Shown: piece after piece, positions 47,244 through 54,301 of the stretch
Layout of the letters: each line of letters begins with the position of its first letter
Numbering within the stretch: position 1 is the stretch's first letter
Origin: Sorangium cellulosum
GTDB lineage: Bacteria; Myxococcota_A; Polyangia; Polyangiales; Polyangiaceae
Assembly (NCBI RefSeq): GCF_002950945.1
Contig: NZ_CP012673.1
Span: forward strand, 9,004,501 to 9,068,500
Reading direction: 5' to 3'
Length of the DNA: 64,000 nt
Notes under the pieces: model-generated
What the model was told of the DNA's origin: nothing
The model's database searches: none
Seen by the model: the letters and a program-made list of their open reading frames with translations, nothing else
Translations under genes and position numbers: made by a program

Positions 47244-48086
47244 CTATAGCCGCCCCTGGTGCCACAGGGAGAGCAGATCCATCGACATCGCGACGGCGAC
47301 GTGGATCGCGCACCCGCCCCAGATGGAGTCGCTCTTCAGGCTCACCGTGCCGAGGACGAACCCGGCGATCACCGAGCCGAGGGCCTCCGGCAGGGGCTTG
47401 CCGAAATGGATCATCGCGTAAGGCACCATCATGGCGAAGATCGAGGCATAACCGAGCACGCGGCGGAGCCCGTGGAGGAAGAAGCCGCGGTAGAAGAACT
47501 CGAGCGCGACGAACTGCGCGGCGTAGAGGGCCTCCCACGACCAGAACCACGGCCAGAGGGGCTCGCCGGGCGCGAGCTTGTAATACGGGTACTTCGCCTG
47601 GAACGCCGGCGCGAGGGACGCGGCGTAGAGGACGGGCGCGAGGACGGCGAAGAAGAAGGCGTAGACGGGCAGGTGCCGGGCCGTGCCGCGGACGCGGAGG
47701 CCGAAGCTCCGGAGCGGCTCCCGCAGCACGAGGCGCGCGACGAGCAGCGTCGGGACGAGATACCCGAGGAGGCGGCCGGCCGCCCAGACGATCCGCTGGT
47801 GGAAGCGGCGGTCCGGCGAGGTGTTCAGCGCGCCGTGGAGCCACGCCGCGGCGTCGTCGAGGCCCACGGCGCGCAGGCCCTGGACCATCCAGCGCGTGTC
47901 GTTCTCGTTGCCGGCGAAGCGGACGAAAGTGAGCACGCCGATCACCGTGAGGAACACGCTCACCATCCGGCGCGTGACCTCCCCCGCGGGCGTGGTGGTC
48001 CGGTACAGCATGGCCTCGGCGTCGATCCGGTCGCGTAGATCGATGACGTACTCCTGCCAGATCCCACGAAAAAAGCGTCCGATCAC
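47244..48086 (-). CDS. CPBP-family membrane protein (degenerate motifs)
   Basis: 280 residues with about seven hydrophobic segments. The CPBP (Rce1-like, ABI) region gives VALEFFYRGFFLHGL and PYAMIHFGKPLPE. In the EExxxR motif the first Glu is Leu (L-EFFYR), and the last motif reads GCAIHVAVAMS, without the usual Asn after HxxxN. Functional family members are intramembrane glutamic proteases that need the first Glu. So this may be an inactive member with a scaffold role, or it uses a different residue. It stands alone. The start at 48086 has no alternative of note. Confidence 0.8.
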   Translation of the reverse strand: MIGRFFRGIWQEYVIDLRDRIDAEAMLYRTTTPAGEVTRRMVSVFLTVIGVLTFVRFAGNENDTRWMVQGLRAVGLDDAAAWLHGALNTSPDRRFHQRIVWAAGRLLGYLVPTLLVARLVLREPLRSFGLRVRGTARHLPVYAFFFAVLAPVLYAASLAPAFQAKYPYYKLAPGEPLWPWFWSWEALYAAQFVALEFFYRGFFLHGLRRVLGYASIFAMMVPYAMIHFGKPLPEALGSVIAGFVLGTVSLKSDSIWGGCAIHVAVAMSMDLLSLWHQGRL

Positions 48087-48181
48087 GCGCAGTGCTTACC
48101 AGAACCCGCGCGCCCGGCACAGCCCGAAAGGCCGCGCCCCGGCGCGCGGCGCAGGCCCGGCGCGCCCCGCTCCGCGGAGCG

Positions 48182-49456
48182 TCAGGAATCGTCGTCGCTG
48201 TCGTCGTCCTCGCCCTCGTCGAGGTCGGCGGAGGTCGTGCCCAGGATCGTGAGGAGACCGATGACTGCCTGCGCGTCGCCCATCATCTCGGCCACGATCT
48301 CGGCCGCAGGCTTGATGTTCCGGACCGCGAGGACACTCTCCGAGCCAGCGGGCATATCCATCTCCTCCAGGTCGGCCACCGTGTCCGGCGTGGGGATGGT
48401 CGCGCTGAACTTGGGCATCGTGTAAGGCACGTCGAGGACCCCGGGGAACATCACGGTCGTGCCGATGGTGGCCGGCGGAGGCGGCGGGCTCGGGATCCTC
48501 GACTCCCTCCCGGCCCACTGCCTGACGACGCGGTTGCGAAGGACACGCTGGCGCGCGTTCGGCCACTCCGGGCCGAAGAACGTCTGCAGCGCCGTGGCGT
48601 CCCTCCCCGCCGCGACGAGGCGCGCCTTGTAGTCGGGATGGGCATACGCCTCCGTGGAGGCGACGAACCGCGTGCCGGCGACGACCCCATCGGCGCCGTA
48701 CCCCAGCGCCCGGACGACGCTGGCCCCGTCGGCGATGCCGCCCGCCGCGAGGAGCAGCGCCGGCCTGACGCGCTTCTTGATGTCCTTGACGAGCGCCCTG
48801 GTGTCGACCGTGGCCCTGGCGTGGCCGCCGGCTTGAACCCCCTGCGCGATGATCCCGTCCACGCCGAGGGCCACCGCCTGGCTCGCGGCCGCCACCGAGC
48901 CCACCTGGACCCAGACCTTCGCGCCCGCCGCGTGGAGCGCGTCGACCCACGCGGCGTCCGGGGGATTCCAGTGGAACACCACGAGCCGCACGCCCTCGGC
49001 GACACAGACGTCGATATGCTCCTGCGTGGTGAACGGCCCGGAGGTCGCGTTCTCGACGATGAAGTCCACGCCGAAGAGGTTCGAGGTGAGCGCCTTGATC
49101 GCCTGGATCCTCGCCTGCACCACCGAGGCCGGCTCGACCGCCGCGCCCAGGAGGCCGATGCCGCCGGCGTTCGATACCGCCGCGACGAGCGGAGGCAGGC
49201 TGACGAACGCCATGCCGGCGCTGACGAGCGGGTACTGGACGCCGTAATCCGCCGTGAGCTTGGTCGTGAGCGAGAGAGAGAGGGCGCTCGACTCGCCCAG
49301 CAGCGTCTCATCGCCCTCGCCAGGCTCGCGCGCCCCCTCGCCCGGCGCGCAGCCGGCTCCGAGCGCAAGGGCGAGACCACCCCGCCCGAGGACGTCCAGA
49401 AACGTACGCCGATCGAGCCCCCGCACCACGTCCTTCGTCTTCTTCGTCGTGCTCAT
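48182..49456 (-). CDS. exported nitronate monooxygenase-like protein
   Basis: 424 residues. The N-terminus has a twin-arginine motif (LDRRTFLDVLGRGG) and a hydrophobic stretch ending GAGC (Cys36), so it is probably a Tat substrate, maybe lipidated although the lipobox is not canonical. The rest is a TIM-barrel flavoenzyme of the nitronate monooxygenase/2-nitropropane dioxygenase family: YPLVSAGMAFVSLPPLVAAV, AGGIGLLGA, FHWNPPDAAW, AQGVQAGGHAR, LLAAGGIADGASV and GADGVVAGTRFVAS. Normal members are cytosolic; export is unusual. The C-terminal 20 residues are nearly all Asp/Glu/Ser. It is divergent from the putative diiron protein, sharing a 160-base promoter region. Confidence 0.85.
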   Translation of the reverse strand: MSTTKKTKDVVRGLDRRTFLDVLGRGGLALALGAGCAPGEGAREPGEGDETLLGESSALSLSLTTKLTADYGVQYPLVSAGMAFVSLPPLVAAVSNAGGIGLLGAAVEPASVVQARIQAIKALTSNLFGVDFIVENATSGPFTTQEHIDVCVAEGVRLVVFHWNPPDAAWVDALHAAGAKVWVQVGSVAAASQAVALGVDGIIAQGVQAGGHARATVDTRALVKDIKKRVRPALLLAAGGIADGASVVRALGYGADGVVAGTRFVASTEAYAHPDYKARLVAAGRDATALQTFFGPEWPNARQRVLRNRVVRQWAGRESRIPSPPPPPATIGTTVMFPGVLDVPYTMPKFSATIPTPDTVADLEEMDMPAGSESVLAVRNIKPAAEIVAEMMGDAQAVIGLLTILGTTSADLDEGEDDDSDDDS

Positions 49457-49616
49457 GTTGTACTCCCGCGCGACCTATCGGTCGGCCATCAACTGGCAAC
49501 AGATTTCACCCTCGACCGTCCGTCGATGAACCGGACGCACACCCTGGCGGCACGTATTTTGCTGAATTTCCTGATGATCGCCGGCCACCCCATTACCTCT
49601 TGGAGATGACCAGGCC

Positions 49617-50411
49617 ATGAAAATCGTCCAGCAACACATCGCGCGACATCAGACGCGCTTTCACGACCATCCATTCTTTGCCCGCCTCGACAAGGACCCG
49701 CCCCTCGATCAGCTCGCGCCGTTCCCGTTTTGCTTTACGTTCTTCGCGCTCGCGTTCCAGGACATCTTGCGCACCTGCGACGAGCGCGTGACACATCCGG
49801 ACTTCAAGCGCATGGTGCACCGCCACCGTCTGGAGGATGCCGGACACGACCGATGGTTCCTCGCCGATCTGGCGACGCTCGGCATTGAGCCGCCCACGGG
49901 GACGCAGATGTTCGCCCCGGCCCACGACGCCGCTCGCCGCGCAGGGTTCGCCCTGATGTCCGAGGCGCTCGGCGCCCGCCACGACGCGTGTGTGCTCACG
50001 CTGCTCCTCGCGATCGAGTCGACTGGACACGTGTTCTTCGAGCGTATCGCGCGGTACATCGCGCGCATCGGCGAGACGCGCCGCCTGCGCTACTTCTCCC
50101 AGTCGCACCTCGACGTCGAGATGGCGCACGACGTGTTCGAGAAGGACACCGACGCTCAGATCGAATCCCTGGCCCTGGCTCCGGAGGTGCGGGAAGAGGC
50201 GCTGCAGCTCGTCGACCGCTGCTACCGCGAGCTCACCGCCATGTACGACGGCATCGAGGCGCAGATCGCCGCCCATGCGTCGGGCGCGGCGTCGGTGCGA
50301 TCCAGGCCTCGCCCGGGCATCGGAGCGGGGCTCCACGCGTCGGCCGCGCCTTCCCTGCGACCGTTCGCGCGGCGCGCTCCTGCCCGGGATGGCGCGCGCC
50401 GGACGCGGTGA
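49617..50411 (+). CDS. heme-oxygenase-like fold protein, putative diiron
   Basis: 264 residues, all-helical by pattern, with regularly placed acidic and His residues: Glu73/His77 (HRLEDAGHDRWF), Glu134/His138 (IESTGHVFFE) and His164, Glu168, His171 (SHLDVEMAHD). The spacing recalls heme-oxygenase-like diiron oxidases and the TenA/PqqC group. Family membership is inferred from these ligands and length, not from full similarity. The last 50 residues are Arg/Ala/Pro-rich and probably disordered. It is divergent from the exported nitronate monooxygenase-like gene, so a shared pathway on nitrogen-containing substrates is possible but unproven. Confidence 0.6.
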   Translation: MKIVQQHIARHQTRFHDHPFFARLDKDPPLDQLAPFPFCFTFFALAFQDILRTCDERVTHPDFKRMVHRHRLEDAGHDRWFLADLATLGIEPPTGTQMFAPAHDAARRAGFALMSEALGARHDACVLTLLLAIESTGHVFFERIARYIARIGETRRLRYFSQSHLDVEMAHDVFEKDTDAQIESLALAPEVREEALQLVDRCYRELTAMYDGIEAQIAAHASGAASVRSRPRPGIGAGLHASAAPSLRPFARRAPARDGARRTR

Positions 50412-50750
50412 CGTCGAGACGTCTGGCGACAACCGCCAGACGTTCTGGCCACGGACAACAGACGCCCAAAGATGTCTCGAAATGCCTCAGTCCCCCGCCG
50501 CCTGACTGGGGCGAAATGGCCCGCTCCGGAGACCACGGGACGTCCGGCCACGGACCGCCAGGCGTCCGGCCACGGACATCCGGCAGCGCTCGACGGAGAG
50601 GAGGCCGAGGGCGCGGATGGGGCGGTCCTGCTCACCCGGAGCACACCTGCGCGACCTGAGCTCATGTGACGGTGACGTGCCGGCGACCGCCGGCGGAAGA
50701 CGCGACGCCGCGGGCCGGCGCCGGGAAGCGCGCAGCCCGCGGCCCGCGTG
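50412..50750. other. intergenic region with CGTCCGGCCACGGAC repeats
   Basis: 339 bases. Related units occur near 50421-50465 (acgtctggcgacaaccgcca, then acgttctggccacggacaac) and 50540-50585 (CGTCCGGCCACGGAC twice, 22 bases apart). No gene is recognised; the plus-strand frame is Arg/Ser-rich. The repeat core resembles the 33877-34030 array. Confidence 0.5.
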
Positions 50751-51701
50751 TCACTGCGGCGAGGTGGGGTTGACGATGATCTCGACGCGCCGGTTGTTCG
50801 CGCGGCCTTCCGGGCTCTTGTTGTCCGCCACGGGGCGGTCCGGGCCGTGGCCGACGGTCGCGATCTTGTCCGCGGGCAGCCCCACGCTGATGAGGTGCAT
50901 CTTCACCGAGTCCGCCCGCGCGAGCGAGAGCTTGCGGTTCGCGTCGGCGGAGCCGGTCGAGTCGGTGTGCCCCTCGATCCGCAGGGGCGGCGACCCCTGG
51001 TCCTTCAGCGTGGTCGCGATCTGGTTGAGCTTCTCCTTCGCGATCGGCAGGAGCTCGGACTTGCCCGAGGCGAAGAGCACCGCGCCGGAGAGCGTGATGA
51101 CCACGCCGCGCTTCTCCTCCTTGACCGCCGCGATCTCCTTCAGGCTCGCGAGCGCCGCGTTCGCGACGCGCTCGGCCTCGCGCCGCGCGTCCTCGGCCTC
51201 CTTGCGGGCCTTCTCGGCCTCGGTGCGCGCGCTCTCGGCCGTGAGCCGCGCGCTCTCGGCCTGGGCGCGCGCCTGGCGCTCCCGCTCGATCTGCTGCTGC
51301 CCGGTCTGCAGCGCGTCCTTCGCGCTCGCGAGCTGCTGCTGCGAGAGCTCCTTGAAGTTGTCCTCGGCCGCCGCCTTGTCGCGCTGCGCCTGCTCGATGG
51401 CCGCGGCCGCCTCGGCCTCGCGCGCCTTGCGCTCGGCGACGTAGGCGAGATCCCGCGTCTGCTGGGCCTCGGGGTCCTCGATGAACGCCCCCTCGGCGCG
51501 GGAGAGCGCCTGCCGCGCGTTGTCGAGCTGGGCGGGCGCGAGGGTCGACGCGGGGCCCTGGCTCGCGCGCGAGTAGCTCGACCGCGCGTCGACGAGCTCC
51601 TTCGGGGGGAGCGCCGCGCTGCACCCGGACGCGGCCAGGAGCGCGGCGGCGAGCCCGAACGACCGGCCTGGGAACGACAGCATCATCAATCTGGAAGGCA
51701 T
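50751..51701 (-). CDS. OmpA-family lipoprotein
   Basis: 316 residues from the ATG at 51701, which follows GAGGTGAGGG. The lipobox (LLAASGC) gives lipidated Cys27. A long coiled-coil, Ala/Glu/Arg-rich (about 60-190, AESARLTAESARTEAEKARK), leads to a C-terminal OmpA domain (LFASGKSELLPIAKEKLNQIA, EGHTDSTGSADANRKLSLARA, VGHGPDRPVADN, RRVEIIV). It probably tethers the outer membrane to peptidoglycan. The next gene, a DUF4398 lipoprotein, lies 17 bases upstream in the same operon, and the pair is a frequent combination. No binding partner is seen here. Confidence 0.87.
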   Translation of the reverse strand: MPSRLMMLSFPGRSFGLAAALLAASGCSAALPPKELVDARSSYSRASQGPASTLAPAQLDNARQALSRAEGAFIEDPEAQQTRDLAYVAERKAREAEAAAAIEQAQRDKAAAEDNFKELSQQQLASAKDALQTGQQQIERERQARAQAESARLTAESARTEAEKARKEAEDARREAERVANAALASLKEIAAVKEEKRGVVITLSGAVLFASGKSELLPIAKEKLNQIATTLKDQGSPPLRIEGHTDSTGSADANRKLSLARADSVKMHLISVGLPADKIATVGHGPDRPVADNKSPEGRANNRRVEIIVNPTSPQ

Positions 51702-51718
51702 CACCCTCACCTCTCGCT

Positions 51719-52138
51719 TCACGGGGCCCCCGCCTGCTTCAGCTTCTCGACCTGCTTCAGCGCCTCCTGCGCCTCGGCCTGCGTGGCGCGCTGCTTGGCG
51801 ATCGCCAGCGCGAGCTCGGCGTCGGCCTGGGCGCGCAGGAGCAAGCGATGGGCGGCCTCGTTCTCCTCGTTCTGCATCAGCGCCTTCGCCTGATCGATCT
51901 GCTCGCGGGCGAGCTTCAGGTGGAGGGTGGCCTGGGGGTCGGACCGGGCGCCCACCTCGTCCGCCGCGCGGAACGCGGCCTCGGAGGAGGTGAGCTGCTG
52001 GTTCGGCGGGGGCACGGTGCCGCCGCATCCCGTGACGGCGAGAGCGAGCGATCCCGCGAGCACGGCGGCCGGGCTCGCGAGACGACGTCTGGCTGGCTTT
52101 TGGTTCGTGCTTCGGTTCACCCGACGTATGTACAACAC
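51719..52138 (-). CDS. DUF4398-domain lipoprotein
   Basis: 139 residues from a GTG; another GTG 18 bases on is equally possible. The signal ends VTGC (lipobox), and the helical part (SEAAFRAADEVGARSDPQATLHLKLAREQIDQAKAL) matches DUF4398, which is usually encoded next to OmpA-like lipoproteins. It lies first in the operon, 17 bases before the OmpA-family gene. The C-terminal third is an Ala/Gln/Glu coiled coil. It may help the OmpA protein assemble in the envelope. Confidence 0.82.
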   Translation of the reverse strand: MLYIRRVNRSTNQKPARRRLASPAAVLAGSLALAVTGCGGTVPPPNQQLTSSEAAFRAADEVGARSDPQATLHLKLAREQIDQAKALMQNEENEAAHRLLLRAQADAELALAIAKQRATQAEAQEALKQVEKLKQAGAP

Positions 52139-52173
52139 GCCGCGGCGGACAAGAAATCAGGAAAGCCCTGGCT

Positions 52174-54129
52174 TTACGGGTATTCTCTTTCTGTAAATCG
52201 CGGGCGCGCAGCCTCGCGCCGCGACGCCTCGCGCGGCGGCGCCGCGAAATCGCCGCCGGGGCCCGGAGAATCGAGCCGCATCGAGGTCGCGCGGACGATG
52301 CGGATCCGCGCGTCGCGCGCGTCGGGCTTGTTCACGGCGCGCGCGAACTCGGGCGCCGCGGGGGAGGCCACCTCGACGACCGACGCGGTGCTGCCGATCC
52401 GGATGGCGCCGATCTCCCGGCTCGACACGCCGCCGCGGCGGCACACGAGCGCGAGCAGGCGCCGGGGGTCGGCGCCGTGGCGCTCCCCCCAGTTCACCTG
52501 GAAGGGCACGAAGGGGAGGCGCGGGGCGTGCTCCGTGTCGCCGCGGCGCATCCCGGGGCGGGCGTGCTCCGTGTCGCCGCGGCGCGTCCCGGGGCGGGCG
52601 TGCTCCGTGTCGCCGCGGCGCATCCCGGGGCGGGCGTGCTCCGAATCACCACGCCGCATCGGGGGGCGAGCGCGCGACGGATCGGCGCGGGGCGGCGCGA
52701 CGACGGTGACCGGCTGCGGCGCGCAGGGGCCGGTGTGTTTCGCGCGGGCGAGCAAGGCCGCGACGAGCTCCGTGGCGTCCATGTCCGCGAGCAAGCGCGC
52801 GGCGAGCTGCTTGAGCCGCGCCTCGGGCGCGCCCTCGCCGGCGCGCTCGGCGCCTTCGCCGGCGCTCTCGGCGCCCTCGACGGCGCCGCTCGCGGCACGC
52901 TGGGCGCCCCGGCACGCGGCGAGCTCGGCGGCGAGCCGGTCGTCCGCGGCGCGCAGCACGTCGGCCGGCGACGGGACGGGCCGGAACACCGCGTCCACCC
53001 CCGCGCGCCGGAGCAGCCGCAGGGCGTGCTCGCGCGCGAACGGCGCGACGAGCAGCACGCTCGTCCCCTTGCGGCCCGCCCGCCCGGTGCGGCCGCTCCG
53101 GTGCGTGAAGATCTCCGGGTCGCCCGGAGGATCGGCGTGGATGACACGACCGACCTCGGGCACGTCGATGCCGCGCGCCGCGACGTCGGTGGCGACGAGG
53201 GTGGTGATCACACCGGAGCGGAACGCGTCGAGCGTGCGCGTCCGCTCCCGCTGCTCGAGGTCGCCGCTCAGGGCCCCCGCGGGCAGGCCGAGGGCCGTCA
53301 GCCTGTCCGCGAGCTCGGCGGCGCCCTCGCGGGTGCGCACGAAGACGAGCGTGCGCTCGCCCGGCGCGAGCAGCAGGAGATTCACGATCGCCGCCTCGCG
53401 CTCCGCGGGCAGCACGAGGTGCGCGACGTGCGCGATGTCGCCGTTGGCGGCGCCGGGACGGGTGCCCTCGATGCTCACGGCGCCCTGCTGGAAGCGGTCG
53501 GCGAGCGCGCGGACCTCGCGCGAGAAGGTGGCCGAGACGAGGTGCGTCCGGCGATCCGCGGGCATCCGGCCGACGATCGCCTCGAGCTCCTCGCGGAAGC
53601 CGAGATCGAGCATCTGATCCGCCTCGTCGAGGACGAGGGCGGCGACGCCGCGCGGGTCGATCGTCCCGCGCTCCAGGTGATCGAGCAGGCGGCCGGGCGT
53701 CCCGGCGATCACGAGCGGCTCGCGGCGCAGCGCGCGCGCCTCGACGCCGAAGCTGGTGCCGCCGGTGACACACGCGACGCGCGCGCCGAGCGGCGCGAGC
53801 AGCCAGCCGAGCTCGCTGGCGATCTGCGCGGCGAGCTCACGCGTCGGGGCGATGAGCACCGCGGCGGGCGCCGCCGTGGCCCGCGGCGCGCCGTCAGGCG
53901 CCGGCGCGGCCGCGCGCTCGGCGAGGGCGCGCTCCAGGGAGGGCGCGAGCGCGAGGCCGACGGCCACGGTCTTCCCCGAGCCGGTCTGCGACGAGATGCG
54001 CAGGTCGCGGCCGGCGAGGTCGGGGCCGAGGACGGCCTGTTGAACGGGCGTGAGGGAGGTGAAGCCGCGGCGGGCAAGCGCGCCCGCGAGCGGCGCGGGC
54101 AAGGCGTCGAACGTCTGGTCTGGATTCAT
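52174..54129 (-). CDS. DEAD-box RNA helicase
   Basis: 651 residues from the ATG at 54129. Helicase motifs in order: Q-motif (FTSLTPVQQ), I (SQTGSGKT), Ia (PTRELAAQ), II (LDEADQM), III (SATFS), then DVAARGIDVPEV and VI (HRSGRTGRAGRKG). The C-terminus after about 575 fits a DbpA-type RNA-binding domain (GERHGADPRRLLALVCRRGG). It unwinds or remodels RNA, perhaps in ribosome assembly. Between the two lies a long low-complexity linker with 12-residue repeats (about residues 487-533). It is monocistronic, divergent from nothing; the 5' side faces the hairpin repeats. Confidence 0.93.
   Translation of the reverse strand: MNPDQTFDALPAPLAGALARRGFTSLTPVQQAVLGPDLAGRDLRISSQTGSGKTVAVGLALAPSLERALAERAAAPAPDGAPRATAAPAAVLIAPTRELAAQIASELGWLLAPLGARVACVTGGTSFGVEARALRREPLVIAGTPGRLLDHLERGTIDPRGVAALVLDEADQMLDLGFREELEAIVGRMPADRRTHLVSATFSREVRALADRFQQGAVSIEGTRPGAANGDIAHVAHLVLPAEREAAIVNLLLLAPGERTLVFVRTREGAAELADRLTALGLPAGALSGDLEQRERTRTLDAFRSGVITTLVATDVAARGIDVPEVGRVIHADPPGDPEIFTHRSGRTGRAGRKGTSVLLVAPFAREHALRLLRRAGVDAVFRPVPSPADVLRAADDRLAAELAACRGAQRAASGAVEGAESAGEGAERAGEGAPEARLKQLAARLLADMDATELVAALLARAKHTGPCAPQPVTVVAPPRADPSRARPPMRRGDSEHARPGMRRGDTEHARPGTRRGDTEHARPGMRRGDTEHAPRLPFVPFQVNWGERHGADPRRLLALVCRRGGVSSREIGAIRIGSTASVVEVASPAAPEFARAVNKPDARDARIRIVRATSMRLDSPGPGGDFAAPPREASRREAARPRFTEREYP
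52528..52671. repeat. 36-bp in-frame repeats in the helicase linker
   Basis: Four copies of a 36-bp unit encode (M/T)RRGD(S/T)EHARPG on the minus strand. The copies at DNA level are almost identical, which points to recent expansion and possible length variation between strains. Confidence 0.8.
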
Positions 54130-54197
54130 GAAAGCCGCGCAACCTAGCAGACCCCGCGCGGTTGTCGCGCAAGATTCCGCTGGCCGCGCGGCCACTC

Positions 54198-54284
54198 GGC
54201 TCATGGAGGGCCGCGAGCGGCCCTCTGGCTCATGGAGGGCCGCGAGCGGCCCTCTGGCTCATGGAGGGCCGCGAGCGGCCCTCT
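54198..54284. repeat. three perfect 29-bp hairpin repeats
   Basis: Units 54198-54226, 54227-54255 and 54256-54284 are identical. Each holds the palindrome GAGGGCCGC-GA-GCGGCCCTC, an 8-9 bp stem. They lie between the helicase start and the GH9 stop codon, so three identical hairpins would end the cellulase transcript. A T-tract is missing. Confidence 0.85.
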
Positions 54285-54301
54285 GGCTCAACCGCCCGGG
54301 A

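Noticed and set aside
46984-47421. Plus-strand gene upstream of the CPBP gene
   Set aside because: No domain, Arg/Ser/Pro-rich, and it overlaps the real CPBP gene end on the other strand.
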